Part shown: piece by piece, positions 33,320-44,830 of the stretch
Numbering within the stretch: position 1 is the stretch's first letter
Layout of the letters: each line of letters opens with the position of its first letter
Assembly: GCA_020698575.1 (NCBI GenBank)
Contig: CM036240.1
Location: 32,378,711-32,442,710 of the forward strand
DNA length: 64,000 bases
Direction of reading: 5' to 3'
DNA from: Bostrychus sinensis
Taxonomy: Eukaryota; Chordata; Actinopteri; Gobiiformes; Eleotridae
Program-made: the position numbers and the translations under genes
The notes under the pieces: model-generated
The model's input: the letters and a program-made list of their open reading frames with translations, nothing else
The model's database searches: none
What the model was told of the DNA's origin: nothing

Positions 33320-34010
33320 ACTAGGACTGGGACTTTAATGCAGTAATTACAGAAAACTTACCACATTAAGTGGCAACACAGAACTTTACTCAGTGACCTA
33401 ATTTCTGGCACACAGTAACCAGGGCTGGACATCCACACCAGCCAAAACGCCCAAAGGCCCATGCACACAGGAACGGGGTGGGCTATAAAACCCATTTGTG
33501 CCCTCAAGTTGGGCGCAGTGCTGCTGCTCTTGCTCAGCGCTTCAGCAGTGCATCCAAGTTGAAAAAAATTCTGCTTGCTGTGGTGTCAGCTCAGTGCGTC
33601 CAATCACAGCGCCTGAATGGTCTGTTTAGACAAAGAAATGTTATGTTTTCTATTGGCACATTAGAAAGTTTGCCTAGTCCTACTGATCTGCTTTTGAGAA
33701 GACTGTGGTGAGAGTAGAGGATACAGTATGTGCCTATACCAGTGCACTAGAGATAACAAAATGGTTCCTCCAAGGCCAACTCCTTAACTCACACTTCTTC
33801 AAACTGCTACTCGTCGTATCTCTGGTCTCTGTCCTCACAGGTGACTGACTCACACACTCAGAGGAGACAGAAGCAGCCTTGTGTTCAGGTGTAAAGGAGA
33901 GAGGAGACAGATCTGCGCGGGAATCAGGCAAGCTCCCATGTGAGAGACAGGTGGCGGTAAAGACATGGAGGAAAATAAACCACAGAATGTTGCCAACAAC
34001 CGCACTTCAG
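33320..34010. repeat. dispersed repeat of unknown class, copy 1
   Basis: CTCAGTGACCTAATTTCTGG, CACAGTAACCAGGGCTGGAC, then GATACAGTATGTGCC and GACTGACTCACACA...GGAGACAG recur in the same order at 46990-47340, inside a hAT element. Confidence 0.65.
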
Positions 34011-34214
34011 ATTTTTTTTCTTTTTTTTTTCTTTTGAGATTATTTTGCATGCTTTTGTTTGCTTTTTTTATGTGTAATATGTATCACTGATGAGAAAAAA
34101 AAAAAAAAAAAAACTTTTTACTTTCCAACCAAAGCACATTTCTGAGCCTGGATTTCCTTACTCCTTACTTTAATACTTTTAATATAACTGTAACTGTACT
34201 TCTACTTAAGTACA

Positions 34215-34485
34215 GAATGCTAGTACTTTTGCCCCGCTGCAAAAAAATAAAAAAAATAAAAAGATGAATATCTACATTAAATAAAATGACTTGAATTCAG
34301 ATTATTAATCTTGACTCGAGCAATTTTCACATAAAACATTGGTTTTATTTACTTATTAGGTTAATTACTAGATTAATTGACTTGTTTCAAGTTATTTCTT
34401 TCCTATTTCAAGCTATTTTTAATTATTTCAAGCAAACATATCTGCTCATGGTGTAAGTGGAATTTTCTTACCCCATGGACAGATC
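34215..34485. mobile_element. half copy of the 32898 MITE
   Basis: GAATATCTACATTAAATAAA, TTGAATTCAGATTATTAATC and TGACTTGTTTCAAGTTATTT match the left arm; the right arm is missing. Confidence 0.7.
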
Positions 34486-34774
34486 ATTATACACATGCAC
34501 CTCTGAACACCAAACAAACCCTCAAGGATTAATAATGTTGATTTGAACAGAATACAAAAGGTCATTATTATTAAAAAAACACTGTTAACTCATAAAGATA
34601 TATAGATATGTTTAGGTCAGCTACAGAAACTGTTTTGATGATTATTATTTCATTGTTTTGTTGTTCTGTACATCTGAGATAAGCCTGAATGGTCTTAAAA
34701 TGGATACCAGGACTTCATAGGCTGGTGTGCTGTACCCCACTGCAGTAAAAGTACATTAAGAGAAAACATTAGAT

Positions 34775-35240
34775 TTGAAAGTGCAGTGTAATCAGATGGT
34801 GGAGGGAGCTGTGCTGAATATAATAGCAGTGAGTTTAGGGACCAGAGTCAGTCCATGCAATCGCCACCATGCTCCCAATGTAAAACAATCCACCGCAGCA
34901 AAACCCCGCAGAAAATGTTCCCGGGGAAACATGAGGAAAATCCATTTTCAAACGACAATAAACACTCAATTATTGAGCGGGGGCCTATTCTTTCAGCAGT
35001 TTGTGTTTTGTGTTATCTGCAGTTCGGTCCCTCCTTCATCTTTCCGCTCATAAAAAATTCAGCATCTATTGTCCGTATTTTTATTATCTGCGGATTTCAT
35101 CAAGTGAATCCATTAGTGCAGTTTAACATTACAAAAACCCGGGGAGATGAAAGTCCGGTTTCCTCTGCATCGACTGCTGTTGTGTATCATCTGAGAAATA
35201 AGCCACATCACAAGAAAGTATGGCTGGGTTAATAAATAAT
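34775..35240. other. low-repeat block, possible conserved element
   Basis: Contains a 125-codon ATG frame (34855-35232) with no recognisable domain. The sequence (CTCATAAAAAATTCAGCATC, TTTTTATTATCTGCGGATTT) looks more like regulatory DNA than coding. Confidence 0.3.
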
Positions 35241-35604
35241 AAGCAATGGCATTATTCGGCACAACTGTTGTTTGTTCCTTTGCTTTCGGAGTATAAAATA
35301 TTTTCAGTGTATGGTTGTGATGAGAAATGTGGCTGAATGAAATGTGTTGTATTGCTATAATTATAACCACAATTAATTAAGCCAGGTATACACTGCAAAA
35401 TTCTGGCCATCAGAGACGAAAGATTCCTAATTGTGGAAAAAATTGTTGGTTGTAGTTTAAAAACTGTGGTTATACATCTAATTGTGAGAAAGTGACAAAG
35501 ATCACAGAGAGAGCTGTCTTGCGACTGAATATGAGCTGCGACAGATATGAGGGAGTGTCAGATATTTTGGAAGATTTGTTGCAGTGTGTCTCTCTCTTGC
35601 TGCA

Positions 35605-37794
35605 CCTACGATCTTTGTCTGATGTGTGACCAAACCTTTGATCTCTGTCTGATGTGTGATGGATCCTACGATCTTTGTCCGATGTGTAGCCAAACCTACG
35701 ATCTTTGTCAGACGTGTGACCAAACCTAAACCTACGATCTTTGTCCTATGTATAACCAAACCTACGATCTCTGTCCGATGTGTGATGGAACCTACGATCT
35801 TTGTCAGACGTGTGACAAAACCTACGATCTTTGTCCAATGTGTAGTCAAACTTACGATCTTTGTCAGACGTGTGACCAAACCTAAACCTACGATTTTTGT
35901 CCTATGTGTAACCAAACCTACGATCTCTGTCAGATGTGTGACAAAACCTAGAATCTTTGTCAGACGTGTGACAAAACCTACGATCTTTGTCAGACGTGTG
36001 ACCAAACCTAAACCTACGATCTTTGTCCTATATGTAACCAAACCTACGATCTTTGTCAGATGTGTGACAAAACCTACGATTTTTGTCCTATGTGTAACCA
36101 AACCTACGATCTTTGTCAGACGTATGTCAAAACCTACGATCTTTGTCCAATGTGTAGTCAAACTTACGATCTTTGTCAGACGTGTGACCAAACCTAAACC
36201 TACGATTTTTGTCCTATGTGTAACCAAACCTACGATCTCTGTCAGATGTGTGACAAAACCTAGAATCTTTGTCAGACGTGTGACAAAACCTACGATCTTT
36301 GTCAGACGTGTGACCAAACCTAAACCTACGATCTTTGTCCAATGTGTAACCAAACCTAGAATCTTTGTCAGACGTGTGACAAAACCTATGATCTTTGTCA
36401 GACGTGTGACCAAACCTAAACCTACGATCTTTGTCCTATGTGTAACCAAACCTACGATCTTTGTCAGACGTATGACAAAACCTACGATCTTTGTCAGACG
36501 TGTGACAGAATCTACGATCTTTGTCAGACGTATGACAAAACCTACGATCTTTGTCAGATGTGTGACCAAACCTACGATCTTTGTCAGATGTGTGACCAAA
36601 CCTACGATCTCTGTCAGATGTATGACCAAACCTACGATCTTTGTCCGATGTGTAACCAAACCTAGAATCTTTGTCAGACGTGTGACAAAACCTACGATCT
36701 TTGTCAGACGTGTGACCAAACCTAAACCTACGATCTTTGTCCTATGTGTAACCAAACCTACGATCTTTGTCAGATGTGTGACAAAACCTACGATTTTTGT
36801 CCTATGTGTAACCAAACCTACGATCTTTGTCAGACGTGTGACAGAATCTACGATCTTTGTCAGACGTATGACAAAACCTACGATCTTTGTCAGACGTGTG
36901 ACAGAATCTACGATCTTTGTCAGACGTATGACAAAACCTACGATCTTTGTCAGACGTGTGACCAAACCTAAACCTACGATCTTTGTCCTATGTGTAACCA
37001 AACCTACGATCTTTGTCAGATGTGTGACAAAACCTACGATTTTTGTCCTATGTGTAACCAAACCTACGATCTTTGTCAGATGTGTGACAAAACCTACGAT
37101 TTTTGTCCTATGTGTAACCAAACCTACGATCTTTGTCAGACGTGTGACAAAACCTAGAATCTTTGTCAGACGTGTGACAAAACCTATGATCTTTGTCAGA
37201 CGTGTGACCAAACCTATGATCTTTGTCAGACGTGTGACCAAACCTAAACCTACGATCTTTGTCCTATGTGTAACCAAACCTACGATCTTTGTCAGACGTA
37301 TGACAAAACCTACGATCTTTGTCAGACGTGTGACAGAATCTACGATCTTTGTCAGACGTATGACAAAACCTACGATCTTTGTCAGATGTGTGACCAAACC
37401 TACGATCTCTGTCAGATGTATGACCAAACCTACGATCTTTGTCCGATGTGTAACCAAACCTAGAATCTTTGTCAGACGTGTGACAAAACCTACGATCTTT
37501 GTCAGACGTGTGACCAAACCTAAACCTACGATCTTTGTCCTATGTGTAACCAAACCTACGATCTTTGTCAGATGTGTGACAAAACCTACGATTTTTGTCC
37601 TATGTGTAACCAAACCTACGATCTTTGTCAGATGTGTGACAGAATCTACGATCTTTGTCAGACGTATGACAAAACCTACGATCTTTGTCAGACGTGTGAC
37701 AGAATCTACGATCTTTGTCAGATGTGTGACCAAACCTACGATCTTTGTCAGACGTGTGACCAAACCTACGATCTCTATAAGAGGTGTGACCAAT
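35605..37794. repeat. 30-bp minisatellite, exactly 71 units, open on both strands
   Basis: Unit CCTACGATCTTTGTCAGACG + TGTGACCAAA. The length, 2190 bp, equals 71 x 30 plus ten 6-bp insertions (an extra CCTAAA at 35725, 35881, 36007, 36193, 36319, 36415, 36721, 36967, 37243, 37519). Spacings between these marks are all 30n+6; the last two are 276 bp each, a higher-order repeat. Because 30 and 6 are multiples of 3, one plus frame (ATG 35659 to stop 37881, about 740 residues of PTIFVRRVTK-type repeats) and one minus frame (no ATG inside the array) stay open. No known protein family is recognised. Confidence 0.97.
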
Positions 37795-38135
37795 AGAAAA
37801 CCATCAGCATATCGTCATAGCAGTGCCTTTCCCAGCCATGAACGTGATCACATTTCCCTTTGGATTTCTTTTCTCACATAAACATCGCAAATGGCGCTAG
37901 CTTCAAGCCCAGAGGCACTAGGATGACATAAACACATTGCACCCAGAGTAGGAAATTCTCTCTGGCTGACTTAAGTTGTAGCCACAATTCAATGTGTGGA
38001 CCCTTGCACAGCGTGAACAAATGGTAGTTTACAATTTAGGCATTCATTGCCATGCAGGCCCAGTTCTTACAGAGACCAGACTGTATTTTTGGCATTCTTG
38101 GGGTTTTTCACATGTGAATACAGTTTTTTTAAACA
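37795..38135. other. flank of the minisatellite
   Basis: Unassigned. The plus frame of the array continues to a stop at 37879-37881 with non-repeat residues. Confidence 0.5.
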
Positions 38136-38139
38136 TAAA

Positions 38140-38475
38140 TTATGCTATGTTCAGGATGGCTAAATCTATTTCCAGTGACACTGAACATCCTTTGTTTAGT
38201 GAAGTTAGTTTAATGCCTTCTGGACGATGCTATAGAATGCCTTCTATAGTCTATAAAGGGTAATTTGTCCCTAATGCAGTCAGTTTGCTAAACAAGCACT
38301 GGTGAAGAATTAAGCAGCACATTTTCAAATGCTTAAATAATGGTGTTTTTCTGTACCAATTGTCTTTGATATTTTTAAACTGCAACCATGACTTGTAGTT
38401 ATTGTACTGTATTGTATTTATTGTACTGTGTGATTGATGGTGAACCAAAGACAAATTTCCATTAAATGGACAATA
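38140..38475 (+). mobile_element. LINE 3' end fragment
   Basis: The frame near 38180-38250 reads HPLFSEVSLMPSGRCYRMP, close to the HPL...LPSGRRYR-P word at the C-terminus of fish LINE proteins. It is followed by a 3' UTR with TGTACTGTGTGATTGATGG and an AATGGACAATATAGTTAA-type tail. Confidence 0.65.
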
Positions 38476-39295
38476 TAGTTAAAGTTAAAAACAGGTTCAA
38501 ATGCAAGCATTAAGTACAACACAGGCAGGGTGCAGACCACAGAGCCCTTACATTTCACAATGTTCAAGAATCCACTAAAACTAATATTTCCTCCTTGTCA
38601 CTGAGATAGTATTTTAGGTCTTACCCACAATAATTAAAGAATATTTAAACCAATCCCTCATCCATATTGCTTTCCAAATCCAAATTAAATCTAATCTTTT
38701 TTAACTTGTTTATAAGCCTTTATGAAAATGCCATCAAAACCAAATTACCTGACTAAGTTATCTACTGGTAGACTAACCAACAGCAAAAACATAACCTTCT
38801 TGGGAAAAGTAATGATGCGTCACAATAGCTGCAAAGTACATGACAGGCAAGGTGGTAATGGTGTTGGTGGTGACACATAGAGCAAAAGACACAAATTCTC
38901 CAGTACAAATTTGTGCTGCAATTTCCAATGACAAATGAGATCTCTCAGTGATATACAACCATACAGCCAGGACAGCCAGTTTAATTCATCAGAAAAATAC
39001 AGCTCACAAAACTTGCTGACTTCTCTGAGCAGTTTCAGTCTAATTTTATACCGCTGTCACCAGGACAAGATTAACAAAAATCTTGCTCAGATTTTGGAAG
39101 AAAAAAATATGTCGAGTCATAGGGTAAATATTAAATATGTTTGTCATTTAATTGATTTCAGCATTTTTGCATTGCGCTGTCCTGTTGTCAGTTGCAGTTG
39201 GGTACAATAAGGTGAACTGACAGATGAACAATAAAAGTAAAATGTAAGGTTAAAGTTAAGGTAGACTTTATTGCCCCCCTGTCCTTTTCCAGTGT
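38476..39295. other. spacer
   Basis: No supported feature. Confidence 0.5.
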
Positions 39296-39299
39296 AGCT

Positions 39300-39699
39300 C
39301 AGGGTTTGTCCTGTGAAATTTAAGACCTTTTTAAAACTTTTTTAATGCCACTTAGAGTGAAATGTAATGCCAGCATTGTCAACAGCCGAACAATAGTCTG
39401 TATGAATTTTACACCAAGGAATTATCCGTACTACTCTGTGAAACTCAGCGGTTTTATTTTAAAAGTCTAATACAGATAAAAGAACTCCAGTGCTGCATAA
39501 AATAAATAAAGGAATCATGCATTTGAATGATAAACATTTCTTCAATATATATATTGTTATTTGCTATACGTTTTTGTAATATTAACAAATTTTAAGAACT
39601 AGATTAACAAAATACCTACTCAGTGTTTATTAATTTTAAGGCCTTGATTTTGACAAGATCAAATTTAATACCTATTTAATGCTTTGAAGGCCTACCCTG
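39300..39699. mobile_element. MITE-like repeat (AAATTTAAGACC type)
   Basis: Starts CAGGGTTTGTCCTGTGAAAT and ends GAAGGCCTACCCTG, with 'taatgcc'/'aaggcc' words. A related inverted end lies at 60060-60172 (CCGTGGGAACCCTG). No clear target duplication. Confidence 0.5.
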
Positions 39700-39758
39700 T
39701 ATGCTAAAAATACCAACTTCAACTAACTACTTACTGTTTCGACTTTACCCTGACCTGA

Positions 39759-39929
39759 ATGGCCGGATCTCTTGTCCAACTTCCACTGGACATGGGCCCT
39801 ACTGTGTTCTCGTCCAACTGGCCCCGTTACACTGCCCAGCTGGACTGTGGCGGACCGGGGGCCAAAGGTAAGACCCAGGTGGAGGTCAGAGGAGGGAAAA
39901 GCGGACAGTGGTCAGCTGCTATCCGCTGA
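39759..39929 (+). CDS. short ORF / exon-like block (candidate only)
   Basis: An ATG at 39759 opens MAGSLVQLPLDMGPTVFSSN and runs to a stop at 39927-39929 (56 residues). A donor-like CCAAAG|GTAAGACC occurs at 39867/39868. The block is GC-rich against its AT-rich surroundings. A TGA lies just upstream in frame. I do not recognise the protein; it may be a first coding exon or chance. Confidence 0.22.
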   Translation: MAGSLVQLPLDMGPTVFSSNWPRYTAQLDCGGPGAKGKTQVEVRGGKSGQWSAAIR

Positions 39930-40011
39930 GTGTCATGTGATCCGTCCTCACAGGTCACACGAGGGGGGCGGACATGGCTGCCGGGAAAAACACACCATAA
40001 TAACCTCTGCC

Positions 40012-40025
40012 CCCCCCCCCCCCCT
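40012..40025. repeat. poly-C tract
   Basis: A run of about 14-16 C around 40010-40025. Confidence 0.9.
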
Positions 40026-40298
40026 CGCCCCTCCCCTCCTAACAGATGGACAGGAGTCAGAGTTCATGCTATGGAAAGTCAAGCCAAGCACTGCCTCTTT
40101 GCACTTCTACTTTTTTACAGGGAAGTAGCCATAGCTGTTGAGTGAATACATTTACTTTAAACCTTTGAAAGTAGTATAATGTTGCATCTGTATGACATGA
40201 TATTTCATGTACCAGAAGATTTTTTTATTGACATAGTAAGTGAGAGGTTCACTAGGAATTTGCTTTGGTCCTTGGTGCAAACATAAAATAAGACAACA

Positions 40299-40299
<1 letters not shown>

Positions 40300-40357
<58 letters not shown>
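40300..40357. repeat. (AAT)n microsatellite
   Basis: About 19 perfect units. Confidence 0.97.
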
Positions 40358-40358
<1 letters not shown>

Positions 40359-40500
40359 CATGCTGGAAACAATATTAAAAAAGTAAAACAAAAAATGCTA
40401 TAAATTGACTAATCTAAATTTACTAAATATACAGAGTAGTAGGAGTATGACCAGAAGTTTTAAATGCTTTTTGCAATATCTTCTTTGGACCTGGTGGCTC

Positions 40501-41212
40501 CAGTGTTGCCAACTCCTCAATAAGAAAAGTCGCTATTGGCTGTCCTAAAAGTTGCTAGAAGTCGCCTAATTTGCATAATTGGTCACATGGATCTAATTGA
40601 AAGTGAGGCCGATGACTCGTGGCTGCCTGGTGAGGCTGCTGTTTGGCACCAAATATCTCCAAATATTTCAAGAGATCTGCATATATATTGTCGGCTTGCA
40701 CTGTAACAGGTAACTGCATATTATTTACATGCAAATTAGAGACATTAAAAAAAAAATACTCTGTATTTTTATTATTATCGTTATAAATGTTTTATGTACT
40801 ATTGAACAGTGCTGTAATGTCTGTAAAATATTGGCATTATGCACAAATTTGTTGAATAAACAGTCCTGCTCTGAGTTGACTGCTGCTGACAGGCCTGTAA
40901 AAAACCCACGGCAGCACCCGCTGCTGTGTGCTGATTGGTCTGTGGCAGAGGGAAGGAGGTTAAGAGCACAACAGCAGCAGTGGCTGTCTGGCAAGACAAG
41001 AGGAGGAGGGGAAGCTCACAGCGACACGCAGGTAGCTCGAAGGGTAGAGTAGTGAGAAGTGCTTTCATGTTTTTCATGAGTCGCCAAAGTCGCTAGCAAC
41101 ACCAGAAAAAAGTCGCTAGATTTGTTGCTTGTCGCTTTTTTAAAAATAAGTTGCTAGGGAGGTCTGAAAAGTTGCTAAATATAGCGACAAAGTCACTAAA
41201 TTGGCAACATTG
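40501..41212. mobile_element. hAT-type non-autonomous element (712 bp), perfect 8-bp target duplication
   Basis: Ends CAGTGTTGCCAA and TTGGCAACATTG; GGTGGCTC on both sides (40493-40500, 41213-41220). Near each end AGTCGCTA/AGTTGCTA words repeat many times (e.g. GTCGCCAAAGTCGCTAGCAA, 41082 on). No transposase frame. Confidence 0.92.
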
Positions 41213-41448
41213 GGTGGCTCAGCAGTAACAGTCACCCATACAACAACTGCAAAACATGTACATTTTAACATTAAGATATTTTCATTGGTGATGTGTTGTA
41301 CAGCTATTAAAACTTTTCAAGGCATTACTCTTGGAGTTCAAGTTTGATTTCCAGGAAGCTTTAGCAGTCGGACGCTGAAAAAACTGCCCTTGGAGACAAT
41401 TGAACAAACCTAAAAAACAACCCCAACAGAGGATAACTTGAGGGTTAC

Positions 41449-41500
41449 AAATGATAAATAAATGATAATGATAAATAAATGATAATGATAAATAAATGTG
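41449..41500. repeat. 17-bp tandem repeat, 3 copies
   Basis: GATAAATAAATGATAAT units. Confidence 0.85.
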
Positions 41501-41589
41501 TTTAATAACTTTAGGTCCAAATCTGAAAACTTGCACTGAAGCCCCTCAATACCAAATTACACCACTGGTGCCAGTGTAGTGTAAAGCTA

Positions 41590-41930
41590 TGTCATGTTAT
41601 AACATTAGCTCCTTAAAAAACATGTTTGGAGTTTTATTTATTTTTTTCATTAATGCTTGTATGAGTAATCGAGTATGCTCAAGCGCTGCCCTTCTCAAGA
41701 GTTGAAAACACTTATTTTCATAGCTCTGTTTAGATACAGTATGAGAAGCCCCGCCTTTTCCAGGTTTCTAAAGCATACACTGCCCCATACTCATTCTGAT
41801 TATTTTAGCACTTAAACTGCAGCCACCATTAGTCAGTTCATTTTTTAGCTTAATTTAGCTAATAGCTATATAAATCAGCCATTTTATGCTGAAAAAAAAA
41901 AAAAAAAAAATCAAAACATGGGACCTTTAA
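41590..41930. repeat. dispersed repeat fragment
   Basis: AGCACTTAAACTGCAGCC, CCATTTTATGCTG and the end ACATGGGACCTTTAA resemble the ends of a common fish element related to the 'CTATATTATGC' family. Confidence 0.4.
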
Positions 41931-42059
41931 CCCTTGTCCCCCAATGGGGACAAAAGTGTTCTTTTTAATTTATTTATTTATTTATTTATTTATTTATAAT
42001 TTTAAGCCTTTTTATGCCAGTGTATGTAATAGAATCATTTTTTGGGGAGGGAAAAAAAA

Positions 42060-42155
<96 letters not shown>

Positions 42156-42500
42156 CAGTAATCTCAGTGCAAAATGGATTTTTAAGGGGGGTTATTACAG
42201 CTTTGGCTTGTTAAAGATCATCAACAAAACTGATTTAGATGGATTTGGGATTTTTTGGTACTAACAAAAAATCACAACCAGCTTTAATAGGTTCTAATGG
42301 GAGTTGTTTTTTAGATCCTACATAACACAGAAAAAATTATCCCTAAAAAAAATGTTGCATTAAGAATATTTAATTTATTTAATTTATTTAATTTTTTTTT
42401 TTTTTTTTTTTTGCAAAAAAAAAAAAATGCTATTACATACACTAGCATAAAAAGAGTTAAATTCCCGAAATAATTAATTATTTGGTATTTATGATCAGGG
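41931..42500. mobile_element. TTAA-associated element, copy 2
   Basis: TTAA (41927-41930) then CCCTTGT. An inner element 42006-42456 has inverted ends (CTTTTTATGCCAGTGTATGT and complement) and TTAA on both sides (42002-42005, 42457-42460). Shares GGGTTATTACAGC, AACTGATTTAGA and TAATGGGAGTTG with 20325-20520. Contains A26(TA)25T28 at 42052-42155. Confidence 0.75.
42052..42155. repeat. poly-A / (TA)n / poly-T palindrome
   Basis: About 26 A, 25 TA and 28 T in a row: a fully self-complementary 100-bp tract. Confidence 0.95.
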
Positions 42501-43140
42501 TAAGTTTATTAAAAAATGTATGCAAAAAGAAAGTGAACTGAACATTAAGAACATAACTGTCTAAATAGGAGTATGCGGTAAAGTAAACATTCATGAATGA
42601 GACCCAGTATTTTGATTTAATCCTATAGTAATAGTAAGTCTTTTTTTAAATATCTATTTGATACAATGAAGAAATATGTGGCTATGTTGAGTATGAGCTT
42701 CCAGAAAATGGACTTTCTGATTTTTGCACAGCAGTGGCATACTCAGACACTTATACATAATTCCTACATAACACAAACAGACACTGAAATATGAAGCAGT
42801 TTAGGCCTAGAAATACCTGTAGCTGAGCCGCACTCAACCTTCACATACTTCAATCTGACCAAAGAATTCTTTACAGCCACAAGAAACTTTTACTGAAAAA
42901 AAAAAAAAAAAAAAAAAAAAAGAGTACTTGATATTTCACTGTAATATTTCTCAGTTTAGTCATCGTACTTCTTGTAAAATAAATGATGGTCCTTGAACTG
43001 CTAAACACTTTTGAAAATAAACATAAAAGTTCCCTCTCAGAGCCTGCGTCTGCCATGATCATATTTTCATGAAGTCCGCACAAAAGCGCAGTTAAATTAC
43101 AGAAGCTTTGACACCTGCAGTATCTCCACAAACACCTCGG
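42501..43140. other. AT-rich spacer
   Basis: Poly-A at 42896-42920; otherwise unassigned. Confidence 0.5.
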
Positions 43141-43159
43141 GAGTCCTAACCTGAGAGTC

Positions 43160-43365
43160 ACTGCATGAAAAATTCAACGCTTCTTTCAAGTGTGAGTGGT
43201 GCGCCGGATTTATTATTCAGAGCTGAAGCATACAATAGAGAGCAGGGCCCACAAGTTCACATAACGGTGCAGAGGAGACCCGAAGAGGACGGGCATCTCC
43301 CGAGGACCGCGCGATCCAGGTGTGACCTCAGGACTAAAAGGAGATCTGTATATAAAAGCTAGTAA
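43160..43365. other. low-repeat island with a 65-codon ATG frame
   Basis: The frame 43165-43362 begins MKNSTLLSS. A donor-like CCAG|GTGTGA lies at 43320. Not recognised; candidate conserved element. Confidence 0.25.
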
Positions 43366-43902
43366 GGACACTGTGGTACAGGTGTAAAATATGCTGAGAG
43401 TATGTTTTAATGGAAGTTCTCACTTGCACAAACCATGTGTTCAAGTGTAACTAGTTCTAAAAAAAAAAACAAAAAAAACTCAAGGCAACAGGATTCCTCA
43501 AGATTTTTGAGTCTTGGGGCGTCAAACTCAAAATCTCGAGTCATTAAAAACTTTTTTTGTTCACCTAATTTGATCATTTATGACTAAAAACTTTCAATTT
43601 TAAGTCTTACTCACTCCCATTTTTTTAACTCATCTTACAGACAACTAAATGTACTAATATTAACAAAAGAAAAAGTTTTATTCTTTTGTTAAATTTAGTA
43701 TATTTAGTTTTAATTATTATCATTAATAGTACTATTTCTGAACAATGGATAATAATGAGAGAGTAAAACTTAAAAATTAAAGTTTTTAGACATATGAACA
43801 TCATAGAAAACCTCCCCCCCAAAAAAAATTGTTGAAAAAATCTGAAGGGATATTGCCCTAAGTTTTTGAGTTTACACAACTTTTTTTTTTTTTTTTTTGT
43901 CA

Positions 43903-44455
43903 GTGTTTCCCAACCAGGGGTAGGGGACCCCTCGGGGTACGTGAGCACAGGGGGTACTTGCAAAGCAAATATTTGCAATCTTTTCATATCAAACTATTGA
44001 AACTCATAAAAGACAAGCTCAAGTGTCTCATTGATGGTTGAATGATAAAAAAAAATAAATAAATTATTTATTAAAATGAGTTGAAACTACTAGAAATATT
44101 ATAAAGCTTGTTTCAAAGAATAGTTGTTTAAATGGTTATTTTTCATGATTTTTTTCTTGTGAATTTAGTATGAGTTTTGATTTTTTTTCTATTGTAAAAT
44201 AAGTAAATGTAATAAAAGTTTATATTGTTCCATTTTTATGAATGATTGTTTATATTTTGTTATTTTTTAAATATGTTTTATATGTATTGTTATTTTAGAA
44301 TAATTTATTTAGGTCTTAAATTAAATTTTCAAAGCAAAAATTGCAGGAGAATTAGCTTTTACCATGAAGTAAGTACAAAATGTCTTCGTACAAATGAATA
44401 CAGATGACCACTGAAAAATGAACATGTAAAAAATGAGGGGGTACTCACAGTAAAC
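43903..44455. mobile_element. hAT-type element, one end clear
   Basis: CAGTGTTTCCCAACCAGGGG, then CTCGGGGTACGTGAGC: a typical hAT terminus. The region to GAGGGGGTACTCA (44436-44448) is probably the rest; the exact right end is lost. Confidence 0.55.
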
Positions 44456-44689
44456 AGAAAAAGAGAACAACTGCCACAGACATAACCCCATGCAACCTAA
44501 AGTTCAGCGCTTAAATTTCCGTCACTACGAAGAAGTTTATTTATCTATCTGTTAGCGTCCTGTTACTCTGACCATTCCCCACTTTTGCCAGCAGGGGGCA
44601 ACAGACACCAAATCGGTAGTAACGGCTCTCCCCATAAGAAGACGTTTTTCATACGTATACATTATTTTAAGTCATAAAACCTACCGTGA

Positions 44690-44830
44690 AGGATACTGGC
44701 AATTTATAAATACCCACTGTGACTGGAGTAGGTAATGTGGTTGAAGTGTCTTGCCCATGGGCACATCAATAACACAGTACTGGATCAGAGTGGGAATCAA
44801 AGTTCCAACCGTTTAATCTCCTGTACCAAA
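44690..44830 (-). mobile_element. SINE head fragment, minus strand
   Basis: GTTGAAGTGTCTTGCCCATG and GTGGGAATCAAAGTTCC match the minus-strand head of the SINE at 31494-31835, strongly decayed. Confidence 0.6.

Noticed and set aside
35502..37793. 763-codon minus-strand open frame as a protein gene
   Set aside because: It is the other strand of the 30-bp minisatellite, starts at TTG and holds no ATG. An array with a stop-free 30-bp unit is open by construction.
36438..37796. Several 65-84 codon frames of the CDQTYDLCQ type as cysteine-rich peptides
   Set aside because: Same array in another frame, cut by the CCTAAA/CCTAGA units; no independent support.
42014..42264. Frames through the A/TA/T tract
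   Set aside because: Low-complexity translation only.
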